Shown in pieces: positions 35,102 through 45,006 of a stretch of 64,000 nt of DNA; the first letter of the stretch is position 1, and each line of letters starts with the position of its first letter. The DNA is from Eukaryota sp. TZLM1-RC (taxonomy: Eukaryota > Metamonada: BaSk clade). Both the position numbers and the translations under genes were made by a program. The notes below the pieces were generated by a model, which saw only the letters and a program-made list of their open reading frames with translations, ran no database searches and was not told where the DNA came from. The stretch is from assembly GCA_040285825.1 (NCBI GenBank), contig JAUPSS010000007.1:1-64000 (forward strand), read 5' to 3'.

Positions 35102-36628
35102 ATGGAACAGCTTCCACTCTCTGAACTTATAGCCACTCTTACAGAACTTGAGAATGAGTTCAAACAACTGGTACATGAACGCCAAGAACACCTCAACTCT
35201 CTTATTGGTCCCAAGCAACGATTCCATAAGATTCTGAAAAGTCCATGTGTCAAACCAGACCTGCCACCATCACCTCCGGTCACCGTTACAAAGGTTTTTT
35301 CTCCCAAAGTCACTCCTTATCTAGATCTCTCTTCCTCTACAGAAAGTGTTCTCTCAGACATTGACAATCTGCTACACTCATCTCCACATCATCAATCGCC
35401 ACGCCTTGACAGCTCATCGCCCAGTTCTACCCCTTCCACATCATCGAATCCATCTCCACTGAGGCCTCTTCCACCGCCACCCAGAATAGATGGTGACACG
35501 TCATCAGACCAACCCATTACGTCACCGCCAAAAGTGATAGCATCACCATCTCCATCTATACCAGCAAAAAGTGTTAAACGATCTGTTTCTTTTGCCCAGC
35601 CACTAATCACGTCACGTCACCACTATGATGCGATGTATTACGATAACTGTGAAGAAAGTCAATCTGATTCTTCATTTGATGAGCTGTTTGATGAACTTCA
35701 GTCTAGATTTAGTGGTGATAAAGTTGATGATGACGTGATTGATGAGGTTATTGATGATGTCATGACACGTCACGACACGCCATCACCTGAGATTTCGGAA
35801 ACTATAATTAAACAAGATGTCAAAATTTTGCCGGATGACGTGATTGATGACGTGATTGATGATGATGTGATAGTGTCGCGTCATGACATATCATCACCAG
35901 AACCGACGTACGAGCTATTTCAACTTGTATCATGGGAAGAAGTCTGGACTTGTCTTGCCAATCAAAATCTTGACACGTCATCAAGTGCCACGTCATCACC
36001 TAGTCCAGATCCACTATTCAACAAATATTTAAAAGAATCTTTAATATTGGAAGCTAATGCCATTATTAATCTTTCTAAATCAAAACTAGAAACGTCAAAA
36101 CTACCAATTCATTGGAGACTGCTGGCTTCCGTCTATATGATTATTACCGAAACTGAAACTCCACCGAGAAGATTTGGAAGTCATTTTGAAACTATTGGCT
36201 TTCAGGGGTCTGATCCTGCAACTGATCTCCGTGGGGTTGGAATCTTTGGACTTTTACAATTGTTGTTTTTGACTCAGAAACATGCCAAGTTAACGAATGC
36301 CCTTTATCAATTGTCAATTGATAATGAACAACACTTCCCATTTGCTATCGTTTGTATTAATTTTTCAAAACTGGCATTGGAATGCTTATTATCAAATTCA
36401 AAAGATTTATTTAAACTTTGTAATAAGAGAAATTCAGTCATTCAAGTCATTAATGATTTGTACGCAAGTGCTATTTGTGAATTTTATTTCAATTGGTTGG
36501 AAGGTGGATGTACTGTTATCGAATTCAGTAATATCTTGGCCAATATTAGCAATAGTATCAAGAAACATCCAGAAGCAGCAGTAACTCAATTATTTAAATC
36601 AAAAATGAGTAAAATAAATAAATTTTGA
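35102..36628 (+). CDS. ELMO-domain protein with long disordered acidic N-terminus
   Basis: 508 residues. The C-terminal ~200 residues carry the ELMO/CED-12 signature: HWRLLASVYMI, IGFQGSDPATDLRG and GIFGLLQLLFL. ELMO-domain proteins act on small GTPases, as Rac-GEF partners or as Arf-family GAPs. The arginine that serves as the GAP finger in ELMOD proteins is best matched by the conserved DLRG. The N-terminus begins with a short predicted coiled coil (ELIATLTELENEFKQLVHERQEHL). About 250 disordered residues follow, with proline-serine runs and tandem acidic repeats (DDVIDEVIDDV, DDVIDDVIDDDVI) next to SRHD/TRHD boxes. No PH or armadillo region is present, so it is closer to ELMOD than to full ELMO. 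Single exon. Confidence 0.85.
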   Translation: MEQLPLSELIATLTELENEFKQLVHERQEHLNSLIGPKQRFHKILKSPCVKPDLPPSPPVTVTKVFSPKVTPYLDLSSSTESVLSDIDNLLHSSPHHQSPRLDSSSPSSTPSTSSNPSPLRPLPPPPRIDGDTSSDQPITSPPKVIASPSPSIPAKSVKRSVSFAQPLITSRHHYDAMYYDNCEESQSDSSFDELFDELQSRFSGDKVDDDVIDEVIDDVMTRHDTPSPEISETIIKQDVKILPDDVIDDVIDDDVIVSRHDISSPEPTYELFQLVSWEEVWTCLANQNLDTSSSATSSPSPDPLFNKYLKESLILEANAIINLSKSKLETSKLPIHWRLLASVYMIITETETPPRRFGSHFETIGFQGSDPATDLRGVGIFGLLQLLFLTQKHAKLTNALYQLSIDNEQHFPFAIVCINFSKLALECLLSNSKDLFKLCNKRNSVIQVINDLYASAICEFYFNWLEGGCTVIEFSNILANISNSIKKHPEAAVTQLFKSKMSKINKF

Positions 36629-37750
36629 ATTAAGTTTAATTAAATCAAAAGTAGTGATGATTTTTCTTTAATTTTTATAGAACTGTGGTCTTTAAATTTT
36701 CAAAAATGTGTTCCAATATACAAAAAAATAAATTATTATAAATTAATAAATTAATAAATTAATAAATTTTGTATTTGATTTTTAATTTTTGAAAAACAAA
36801 ATGTTTACCCTTTGAATGTGCATTAATAGAAAGGTCGAACTAATGATATAAGCAATGGTGAAAAATGATCTTTCAATTCATCAGTGCTTGGCATTTAGGA
36901 AGTAGGTTTATAGTGAAAATTTGTTTGAATAATATGGTAATAAATCATTTAATTTTGTATTTTTAGTTTTTATATTAATCAGAGTTACTTCGATATAAAA
37001 ACTATCTACACTAAAACACAAAAATTGTTAGTTTTCATTCTGCATAATTTACAATTTTGAAAACAGTATATAGTTTTGGGTTCAGGAAACACTAATTGGA
37101 AACACTATACACGCAATAGTTGAAATTTTAATCTTTAACATATTTTTTCGATCAAAACATCAATGGCTGAATGATTTGTTTTAAATGTGTGATGAAAGCA
37201 GAAAAATAGGTAATTCTTTTATCTTTCTTTTCAGACCTTGGAGTTTGTTATTGATTGGCGGCTCGAACGTTGGAAAGCCAATAGAAACCACAAGAATTTC
37301 AAGTTAAGTCAGTGATTAGCTGTTGACAAAAGCAAACTATCAGAAAACAACATGAACGGCAATAAAAAGATCAATCAAATCACTAGCAGTGAATTCGACT
37401 AAATCTGAAAAATAGGAACTTTTATTGAAAACTTTGTTCCAGCGAGTTGAATATTTGGGTGTCAGAAAAAATCATCACATCTCTTGCACTCATCAAATTG
37501 CATAAAAAATACTGAAAGGATTTGAAAACTAGTATTTTTACTGTTTATTTCGGCTTGTTCAAGAAACATGATCACACTGTTCTAACTTTCAAATTGACTT
37601 TAATGATAGGGATCCAAGTTTTGCATTTTTTTAATTCCCAATATTTATGATCTATTGCTAAATCAACATCAGTGAACAACTGCAGTACAAATTGCAATTT
37701 GCTGAAGGAGATAATTTTTGGTTGTGAACAGCAAAACATCAATAGATGAT
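36629..37750. other. Intergenic region (about 1.1 kb)
   Basis: AT-rich, with a TTAATAAA-type microsatellite near 36725-36770. I see no coding similarity, RNA gene or transposon end. It may include 5' sequence of the Fanzor A element, but no boundary can be drawn. Confidence 0.4.
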
Positions 37751-37800
37751 GTGAGTCATGATGTCAAGTGAGTCATGATGATGACTTGATGATGACTCAC
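37751..37800. repeat. Short direct/inverted repeat cluster upstream of Fanzor A
   Basis: GTGAGTCATGATG occurs at 37751 and again at 37768, and ATGACTCAC at 37792-37800 is the inverse of GTGAGTCAT. The result is a small hairpin with a 15-nt loop. It could be a transposon end or a regulatory site; no matching copy was found downstream of the gene. Confidence 0.5.
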
Positions 37801-37913
37801 TCGCTCACCGTCAATTCTGGTCGCAGTGCTTCGACTGCGTCACCCACAGTCGACCTAAAATTAGGGAGCCTTTCAAGAGCACTAACCCTGATGTCTATGA
37901 GGCTCTTACGCAT

Positions 37914-39449
37914 ATGACATCAAGTGCTACCTGGCCGTGGCCTCCGTTAGTAGAGGGCCAAGAACATCCACCCTTTTGTCAGGCTGCTCTTTTTAGCAAT
38001 AGAGCTGTTCAACTCGAATCAGCTCACAGACAGCTGCTGACCGATGGCCCTGTGACCTGGAAACTGAATTTCTTCAGGTCTATGGGTAAGCAGATGGAGT
38101 GTCCTGCTCCATCAAAGTATGCCAGTTGTGTGGTTTCCAGTTCCACAATTTCTGCAAATTTAAGACAATGGTATGATGAATATCATTTTCATATTTCCGA
38201 AATTTGGAACCAAACAGTAACATCTAATGATTTGTATACGCGTGCCCTGAGGCGTGATGAATTGGATGTCACTGTTTATAATTGTTGGTTGATAAGCCAT
38301 TGGGGATTGGCAATTTTACATCGTCTAGAAAGTACATGCCCAAATGTATTTCGAAGACATGCCTTGTCCCCAATTGCCACCAAAGTTCCAGGGTTTGTTC
38401 CTTTTAATCAACAAGCTCTGAAATATTTCAAAAAATTGAATCCTAACCAACAATTATTATGGAACCCTTTTAAGTTTTTTAACAAGAAAAAATTTAAAAC
38501 TTTCTCAATTTCTAGCAATGGACTCTCATTGCGCTTCACTTTTTCAAAGAAACCCAAAACGACGTGCACCAGGCGAAAAAATTCTGAAATTCAAGCATTG
38601 GGTCAAAGTCGTCCTTATTTCAGAGAGTCCACTAGAAAACGAAATAAGAGAATAAATGGGCGAGCTAACCGACTGAGGAAAATTGCGAGACGGTCTCAAG
38701 ATTGCTCGCAGGATCTTCCCATCAGAGAAGACCTTTTTTTCGTGGCGGTTGATCCAAACCATTCAAATTTATGTGGTTGGACAACTGGACATTGTTCACA
38801 AGAGAATAGGGTAATTGTTGAACAATCTGGAATTCTACTGAATCCGAAAGCAAAAGTAATTGATTTTCCCCAGCCACTCACTCAATCCTCTGTGAACACT
38901 TATTCCGTTGAGAGCTTCAACAGGTATCTCATTGAAATAGCTTCACTGATAATGAATGATGAGCAGGAAACAATTTCTTTGGTTTCCCAAACTTTGTCCA
39001 ATAGTACAGCGAGAATTTTGAGACGAAATAAGTTTGATTTTGTGATAAGAAGACAAAAAAGGTTCATTCATTTTATTAACAAAATTAAGAGACTAGCTAA
39101 TAACAGGGAAACTATTATTTGGTTTGGTAATGGTGGTAATGGACCTTCTCGACAATCCACCAAAGCCCCAACTAAGAAGTTTCTGACAGAAGTAAAGAAA
39201 TACTTTGCCAATGTGAAGGTTGGAGATGAATACATGACATCTGCCAAAACCAATTGTTGCAAGGTACATCACAGGAAGGTGTATCATGAAGGCACTCGAA
39301 GAATCAATAATGCTTACTTTGAATGTCCTAGATGTGATGAACGCTGGTCTAGAGACATTTCCGCTTCAAGAAATCAGCTAGAGATTGCGATTTCTGAACA
39401 TTTTACTGGGATCAGACCAGAGACATTTAGAAGGGAGGTGAGAGAGTGA
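37914..39449 (+). CDS. Fanzor A: eukaryotic TnpB-like RNA-guided nuclease, intact frame
   Basis: 511 residues with a complete split RuvC site as in TnpB/Fanzor proteins. RuvC-I is FFVAVDPNHSN (Asp280). The family's GxG loop is IIWFGNGGNGPSR (~402-413). RuvC-II is KVGDEYMTSAK (Glu439), leading into the zinc ribbon (NCC...CPRC). RuvC-III is WSRDISASRNQ (Asp481). An arginine/lysine-rich stretch at ~236-263 precedes RuvC-I. Fanzors cut DNA guided by an RNA encoded beside the gene. No internal stops. The frame is open upstream to about 37790 but contains no earlier ATG. It lies between the ELMO and SmD2 genes. No transposase is adjacent, so its mobility cannot be judged. Confidence 0.85.
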   Translation: MTSSATWPWPPLVEGQEHPPFCQAALFSNRAVQLESAHRQLLTDGPVTWKLNFFRSMGKQMECPAPSKYASCVVSSSTISANLRQWYDEYHFHISEIWNQTVTSNDLYTRALRRDELDVTVYNCWLISHWGLAILHRLESTCPNVFRRHALSPIATKVPGFVPFNQQALKYFKKLNPNQQLLWNPFKFFNKKKFKTFSISSNGLSLRFTFSKKPKTTCTRRKNSEIQALGQSRPYFRESTRKRNKRINGRANRLRKIARRSQDCSQDLPIREDLFFVAVDPNHSNLCGWTTGHCSQENRVIVEQSGILLNPKAKVIDFPQPLTQSSVNTYSVESFNRYLIEIASLIMNDEQETISLVSQTLSNSTARILRRNKFDFVIRRQKRFIHFINKIKRLANNRETIIWFGNGGNGPSRQSTKAPTKKFLTEVKKYFANVKVGDEYMTSAKTNCCKVHHRKVYHEGTRRINNAYFECPRCDERWSRDISASRNQLEIAISEHFTGIRPETFRREVRE

Positions 39450-39532
39450 TAGTTGTTTGTATCCATGTATTGCCTTCGGGCGCTGTGATCCTGAAAAGGA
39501 AACCGTATAAGGGAATGGAGGAATGCTACTTG

Positions 39533-39582
39533 ATGTATGCATTTCCGATGAAATTCACAGTTGGTATAACAATTCACCAATT
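39533..39582 (+). ncRNA. Conserved non-coding block 3' of Fanzor A (candidate guide-RNA or element end)
   Basis: ATGTATGCATTTC is identical to the block starting at 44798 behind Fanzor B. Similarity continues for about 50 bp (ATGAAA, CACA, TTG.TAACAA, ATTCA). TnpB and Fanzor guide RNAs usually arise from the 3' flank of the nuclease gene, so this is where one is expected. It could equally be a shared transposon end. No structure prediction was possible. Confidence 0.4.
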
Positions 39583-40085
39583 TTTTTTTAAAATAATTTC
39601 AATTTATTATTAAACTTTTTTTTAAAAAAAAACTGGAATATTTATTGAGATAAAAATAACCATCTAGAATTCAATATCCTCCAAACAAGCGTCACTATTA
39701 CTGAACCTACTCACAGCATTACGTTCATATTCTACACCAATAGCTAAAAGTGCCTTTGAAATCATTGTTGGAATAGACTTGAAAATGCAAAAAACAATTC
39801 TATTTAACCAGAAAGTAGAGTTCATTGTTTTACCAGACCTATTCAGTAACACTTTTTTAAAATTTTCCAAAAAGTGCAAGCCTGAAGGTCCAATATTGCC
39901 AAAAAGAGAAATTGCAAACGGCACAAACTGATATTTCACATGTTCCACTCTACCTAACTGTGCCAAAGGTTCTTCATATTTTTTTATCTTCTTTTTTTCG
40001 GCGTTATATTGAAACTTTTGCACATGGCATATAATTGATCACGAACTGAGTCATGAGCGATAAGTTATGAAATACTTACAAAAAA
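39583..40085 (-). pseudogene. 5'-truncated LINE fragment (related to family C), with target duplication
   Basis: On the minus strand, residues such as YQFVPFAISLFGNIGPSGLHF and WLNRIVFCIFKSIPTMIS match the extreme C-terminus of family C LINE proteins. The insertion is bounded by a 12-bp duplication, AATTCACCAATT (39571-39582 and 40086-40097). The 3' end is a run of A/T with AATAAA. Removing it places the Fanzor A 3' block only about 50 bp from the SmD2 ATG. Confidence 0.85.
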
Positions 40086-40104
40086 AATTCACCAATTGAT
40101 TCAT

Positions 40105-40137
40105 TTCATCTACATCCGCCTATTTGACACTTCTGTA
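40105..40137 (+). promoter_or_regulatory. Two-part upstream motif of SmD2, shared with CWC22
   Basis: TTCATCTACATCC (40105-40117) and CTATTTGACACTTCTGTA (40120-40137) lie upstream of the SmD2 ATG. The same two blocks precede CWC22 (48270-48282 and 48297-48314), with 13/13 and 16/18 identity. In both genes the second block ends exactly 10 nt before ATG. This suggests a core promoter/initiator or a co-regulation site. Confidence 0.6.
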
Positions 40138-40147
40138 CTGCTAGTCG

Positions 40148-40514
40148 ATGGCTTCTTCCGATAAAACAGATCCAATAGAGCAAGAACGTCTTGAACAGCA
40201 GGAATTTAGAAAAGGTCCGTACTCCCTACTTCTTGATGCTGTCCAAAATCATACCCAAGTTTTGATCACTCTCCGTCATAACAGAAAACTCCTTGGGAGA
40301 GTGAGAGCGTTTGATAGACATCTCAACATGGTCCTGGAAAATGTGCAAGAGGTGTGAATTCATTGTTTTCAACTAATTCCAGATATGGACAGAGCCTTCT
40401 CGTACAGATGATGGCAAATCGTCAACGTCAATGGTTGTTAAAGATAGATTTATCTCCAAAATGTTTCTTAGGGGTGATTCTGTTGTTCTAGTTGTCAAGA
40501 ATGTTAATACGTAG
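40148..40514 (+). CDS. SNRPD2: Small nuclear ribonucleoprotein SmD2, two exons
   Basis: Exon 1 is 40148-40351 and exon 2 is 40383-40514, giving about 111 residues. The protein follows SmD2 throughout: [21 protein letters not shown] (Sm1), [19 protein letters not shown], then after the intron IWTEPSR...[19 protein letters not shown] (Sm2). SmD2 is part of the heptameric Sm ring on U1, U2, U4 and U5 snRNAs. Without splicing, Sm2 and the RGDS motif would be lost. The length is slightly shorter than animal SmD2 because the basic loop between the Sm motifs is reduced. Confidence 0.95.
40352..40382 (+). other. 31-nt intron in SmD2 gene
   Basis: GTGTGAATT...CAACTAATTCCAG, phase 0, with an ACTAAT branch motif five bases before the final AG. 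Its removal joins the two conserved Sm motifs (VLENVQE to IWTEP). Confidence 0.92.
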
Positions 40515-41066
40515 CTTCTTTTTCTCATGGTCTATTTTTTCCGTCTCGTGTTGTATTTTCATTTCTAGTCATTTTTAGCTTTTCATTGCTGAAATACTGC
40601 ATTTGCTTTTCCACTTCATTGGGAATGTAGTATGGCTTTGAGTCAGTGAAGTTTTTATATAATGGGAATATTCTTTATGAAACTAATAAATATTTCAGGC
40701 CCACTTATTCAACTTTTGGCTATTGATCTTGTCAAACGATTGTTAAAATGCATCATACAGTAACTAATATTTAATAACCATCATTTTGATTACAAACACA
40801 GCTATGTTTCCACAAACTAAAGCTCTACCAGCCGTAAACAGTATAAAAAAACACTAATGTTAAATTGAACATTATCAATACTTTTGGTTAGTTTGAATGG
40901 GTTGTACAAATCATTTTTAGTATTGTAGTAAACAACCTCAATCAACACTTTAATGACTCAATCTTCTGTGACTTCTGCTCCCCAATCTGTGTGAATAGCC
41001 GAGTTACTGTGCAAAACCTGATGTAACAAATGTTTGTTGAAATGAAAAAGAAATTCTTCAACAAAT
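40515..41066. other. Intergenic region between SmD2 and RPC9
   Basis: AT-rich with TAATAAA near 40684 as a possible polyadenylation signal. No coding similarity or repeat recognised. Confidence 0.4.
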
Positions 41067-41477
41067 ATGGAAGTCCTAGAAGCAGTGTCAGGCATAGTTA
41101 CTTCCTTTGAGGTAGCTCAACACATACAGCGGCGCAGACATCGCAGGAGACGTGGGCAGACAAGAAAAGCGTTAGAACCACTTAATGTTGTACATACCGA
41201 GGAACAACTTGCTGACTTCCTTGCTCTACACTTCTACTTAACTGAGGATAATGTCAAACAACTTATAACCCGTCTTCAGGATGCAAATCTCACACGATTT
41301 GAGATTGCAAACATTCTGAATGAGTTACCTTCTTCTATTCCCCATTTAGTTCGTATTATTGAGGAGTGTGAGGAGAGGTATAATGATGATGAAACAGAAG
41401 CAATACTACTTCTTCTACAGCAGTATCTTTATGAACCTTTGGCTGAAGCTGTTCAGAAGGCTCGTAATGGAGAGTAA
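41067..41477 (+). CDS. RNA polymerase III subunit RPC9/C17-like (Rpb4 family)
   Basis: 136 residues. The start MEVLEAVSGIVTSFEVAQHI resembles the MEV...NYEV opening of RPC9 (CRCP). The C-terminal HRDC-like helices LTRFEIANILNELP and LVRIIEECEERYNDDE match the Rpb4/RPC9 fold, the ECEERYNDDE stretch being closest to RPC9's EESEERLTEE. RPC9 pairs with RPC8 to form the stalk of Pol III, which recruits initiation factors. An arginine cluster (QRRRHRRRRGQ, ~21-31) is unusual for the family. Single exon. Rpb4 of Pol II is the alternative assignment. Confidence 0.72.
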   Translation: MEVLEAVSGIVTSFEVAQHIQRRRHRRRRGQTRKALEPLNVVHTEEQLADFLALHFYLTEDNVKQLITRLQDANLTRFEIANILNELPSSIPHLVRIIEECEERYNDDETEAILLLLQQYLYEPLAEAVQKARNGE

Positions 41478-41664
41478 TTCTGATGACGTCATCAATTGTA
41501 GACACGACGTCGCAGGTCACTAAGATTGGTTGTTTGTATTATTTAGCTGTTTTCAATGGATTTATTTTTGTTGATTTAACACGATTTGAATGCATTTTTA
41601 ATCTTATGAAATAGTTCACAAATGATATCAAATGATGACAATTTAATTTATAATAAATAAACTA

Positions 41665-43627
41665 CTTTTGTGTACAGATTTACTTTTCAATCAAAAAGGC
41701 GAAAATTATTTATTGAACATTGATTTTAAAAATGCTTTCAACTCCGTTTTTCGCTCCAGTATTTTGCAAGAACTAGAACTACACTATCCTCCACTTTTGC
41801 CGTATTTTAAATTGATGTATGGATCACACTCTAACTTAATTTTTCATTCTGAGAATATTGTTTCGTCAAGAGGGGTCAAACAAGGGGATCCATTTGGTCC
41901 ATTTTTCTTTTGCTTAGCACTGCAATCAGTTTTGGTAAAATTTAAGTCGGATTTTCCTGACATTCATATATGTGCTTATGCAGATGATTTATCACTTATT
42001 GGCCCTTTGTCTCTTTTACAACACGGTTTACAACATTTTGTTTTTCTGGCCAAACAAATAGGGTTAGACATTAAATTGCCCAAGTGTTTCATTATTGGTA
42101 ATCAGCATGCGGAGGTGGCATTTAATGAAACTTTTATCAAATACGTTGATTACGAGGAAGATGCTATTCGGTTTCTTGGATCTTATTTTTGGAAATAGTG
42201 AAAAAGTTAAATCGATTTTGTCAGGTATTTTGGAAAAAATCGAAGAGCAACTTTTGGCTATTCAAGATCTAGAAATTGACAAACATTTAGCGTTTTCGGT
42301 CCTAAATGTGTGTTTTGGATCAAAAATTAATCATCTTCTTCGTTCTTTATCTCCCACAATTTCTCATGATTTTTGCACGTCAATTCAATACTTTGAGAAC
42401 AAATTTCTTAGGAAATTTAGTAGAAGTTTGTCCATCTAAAATTCCTTATCATGCATTTTTTAGTCTTAAATTTGGTGGAGTTGGTTTTTCAAAAGCAGAG
42501 TATTTATGCAAAAGTGCTTTTATTGGTGGTATGAAAAATTTTCTTTTTGAATGAAAACTTCGTTTTGATCATATTCCTTTAAATGAATCACATCCTTTAT
42601 TAATTTCTCTTGAAAAAATGGTGCAAGAACTACCTGTTGATATTTGGAATAGGAGTTTTCCTTCAAGTTTGCCTGCTGTGCCTTCGAGATCTTTCACCAA
42701 CCTTCATCTTGCTGCTGTGAAATTACAGAAGTCTGTTCTTATTGGTTTTGAAGACCTGGATTTTTCTAAACGACTTAGTGTGACTAAGATTAATAATCCC
42801 GTCTTTGCTGCCTTTTTATCAGACATTCAGAACTGTACTAGTTTAATATCTCAGCAACCAAGGCCATTTGGTCTTCACTTAACAAATGAAGCTTGGAAAC
42901 AAAACATGCGGTTGAGATTAGGGATGTATCCAAGTGGTCTTTTGGACAATTCTTATTGTATTTGTAACAAAAAACCTACTGCCAATTTTCGTCATATTGT
43001 AAGCTGTAAGAAATTTCTCCAATATAGGTCAGTTCTTCATAATGCCGTTCGTGATGTGACATATGAGATGTTCAAGTGTTACAATTTAAGTTGCAAAGTA
43101 GAACCTTTGTTGAAGCATTATAGTGATGATAATCTTTTTAATTCACGTCGAGGTGATTTAATTGCTCCTTTTGTGGAATCCTCTGAAGTTGTTGTTGATT
43201 TCACTACAGTTGATCCCTTTGCTTTTGTTTATCGCGATGATGTTTTACTTAGTACTAATGGTCATTTAAACAAGGCTGAAGATCGTAAGAGAGAAAAATA
43301 TACTGAGATATTAAATGATTTAAATAAGAACCTTTATTCGAATTTTTCGTTTGTTCCTTTTGCCTTTTCGATTTTTGGCAACATTGGACAATCCGCCTTG
43401 AATTTCATCAATGATTTTGGTAATTTATGTCGTTCAAGTGGTAAGAATTTTGCAGAGAATTTATGGAAAAATCGTATCATTTTCGCTTTGTACAGAAGTG
43501 TTCCCAAGTACTTGAGTTTAATGATGTCTAAACTTTATAAGGATTCATCAAGAGTTGGCGTGGAGAATTTAGTTTCTTATGTGTTTTAGTTTGTTTTGTT
43601 TTTATTTGATTCTTTATATAAATGGTT
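41665..43627 (+). pseudogene. LINE family C copy 1, 5'-truncated, several lesions
   Basis: It is flanked by a 12-bp duplication, ATAAATAAACTA (41653-41664 and 43628-43639). It starts inside the RT and carries LNIDFKNAFNS, GVKQGDPFGPF and CAYADDLSLIG. Next come the thumb, a CICNKKP..NFRHIVSC zinc motif and the endonuclease core (SRRGDLIAPF...VVVDFTTVDPF). It is about 95% identical to copy 2 (53440-56426). Lesions include frameshifts near 42190 and 42385 and a Trp-to-TGA stop at about 42553. The endonuclease third is open from 42618 to 43589. Confidence 0.92.
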
Positions 43628-43879
43628 ATAAATAAACTATTTGATGTTGTATTCAAATTGATTATGTACATATTTGAGGACAAGTGATTCTCATTAAGAT
43701 GCTTTTTGTTTTATTACCAAAAACTGAATACATTATTGAATCACTAAACAAAAAATAAAATGTACAATTTTTTTATTTACACTATTAAAACACGAGTGAG
43801 ATTGTCTCGAGAAGCCTTGGCTGATAAGAGATCGAAAGGGGAACTTGATCACTACGAAACTACCCTGCAAGCCAATGTT

Positions 43880-44791
43880 TAACGGCCAAGACCTCGCCAG
43901 AAACCAAAAGCTACTGAGTGGCAGGCACCTGATGATGAAACGGAAATGGTGTTCTGGGCCATCATCCCCAACCACTCAAATTTATGTGGTTCCAGCATTG
44001 GAACACGTTCAGGACTGACCGTATCCAAATTCTTCTTGGCACCAAAGCAACTAAAAATCAATCACTCCGCTTCACAGACCCACTCATCAATAGATGTTTA
44101 TGACGTGCATTTGAACCATTATCTGCTTGAAATATCAACTATCGGTGACTATAAGGACTATGAAGGTGATAACGGAAGACGATCATTGCTAAAGCAGCAA
44201 TTATATCTGAGTGCTCGAGAAGCATTGAGGAGAAACACATTTGACTTCTTTACAAGAAAACAGAAAAGATCCGGTTCCATTATCAACAAAGTGAAAAAAT
44301 TTGCAAACGGTCGAGAAGTAAAGGTGTGGTTGGGCAATGGAGGTGGTGATCCATCACGTCAAAAAGTGAAAACACCACGTAAGGCGTTTCTCAAGTTGTT
44401 ACAATGTTCATTTGCTAATGTGAAGATCGGAGATGAATAAATGACATCTGCAAAGGTGAACTGCTGCAAGATGCTACACCAAAAGATCTATCGAGAAGTT
44501 GATGGTGAAGTTAAAGTTCACAAAGCCTATTTCAGTTGTGCGGAATGTAATCAAGTATGGTCTAGAGACATTTCAGCATCACTAAATCAGCTAGAAATTG
44601 CAATAGTGAGCACTACTATGGAACAAGATCAGAAGCGTTCCGGAGACCACAAAGAAACTACCTTCAAAGCTACGTATTGTTCTAGAGGAGAAATGGGCAC
44701 ACTGAGATTGGTGGCCAATTATTCGAGGATTCTAGAACGTCAAGTGGACGATCTCAACAAGGATGGAAGTTCTTGGAATAAGTTTGAATGA
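43880..44791 (+). pseudogene. Fanzor B: decayed paralogue of Fanzor A
   Basis: Aligns with the C-terminal half of Fanzor A. PNHSNLCGSS matches RuvC-I, but the catalytic Asp is replaced (AIIPNHSN). KVWLGNGGGDPSR matches the GxG loop. KIGDE-stop-MTSAK at RuvC-II has the Tyr codon changed to TAA (44438-44440). CAEC...VWSRDISASLNQ retains the zinc pair and the RuvC-III Asp. The N-terminal region is not recognisable as an ORF. Beyond RuvC-III the frame runs about 60 codons further than in Fanzor A. It has lost RuvC-I Asp and has a premature stop, so it should be inactive as a nuclease. Confidence 0.85.
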
Positions 44792-44797
44792 TGATGA

Positions 44798-44846
44798 ATG
44801 TATGCATTTCAAATGAAAACCACAAATTGTTAACAAAATTCAATGA
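44798..44846 (+). ncRNA. Conserved non-coding block 3' of Fanzor B
   Basis: Starts with the 13-mer ATGTATGCATTTC, identical to the one behind Fanzor A, and remains similar for about 50 bp. In B it lies about 190 bp past the RuvC-III motif, in A about 130 bp. It outlasted decay of the coding part, but shared recent ancestry alone could explain that. Confidence 0.35.
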
Positions 44847-45006
44847 ATTGGAGTTACGTTCATCAACATCATCTGAAAGATTTGACAAAGAAGTATTTGA
44901 ATTTAAAACTACTTGTAATAATGAATCACTATTGACGATTTCACTATTAGTGGGATCAAATGAGAGCTTATCATTTGTTATTACAAAAGTTCCACTAACG
45001 AGATAA

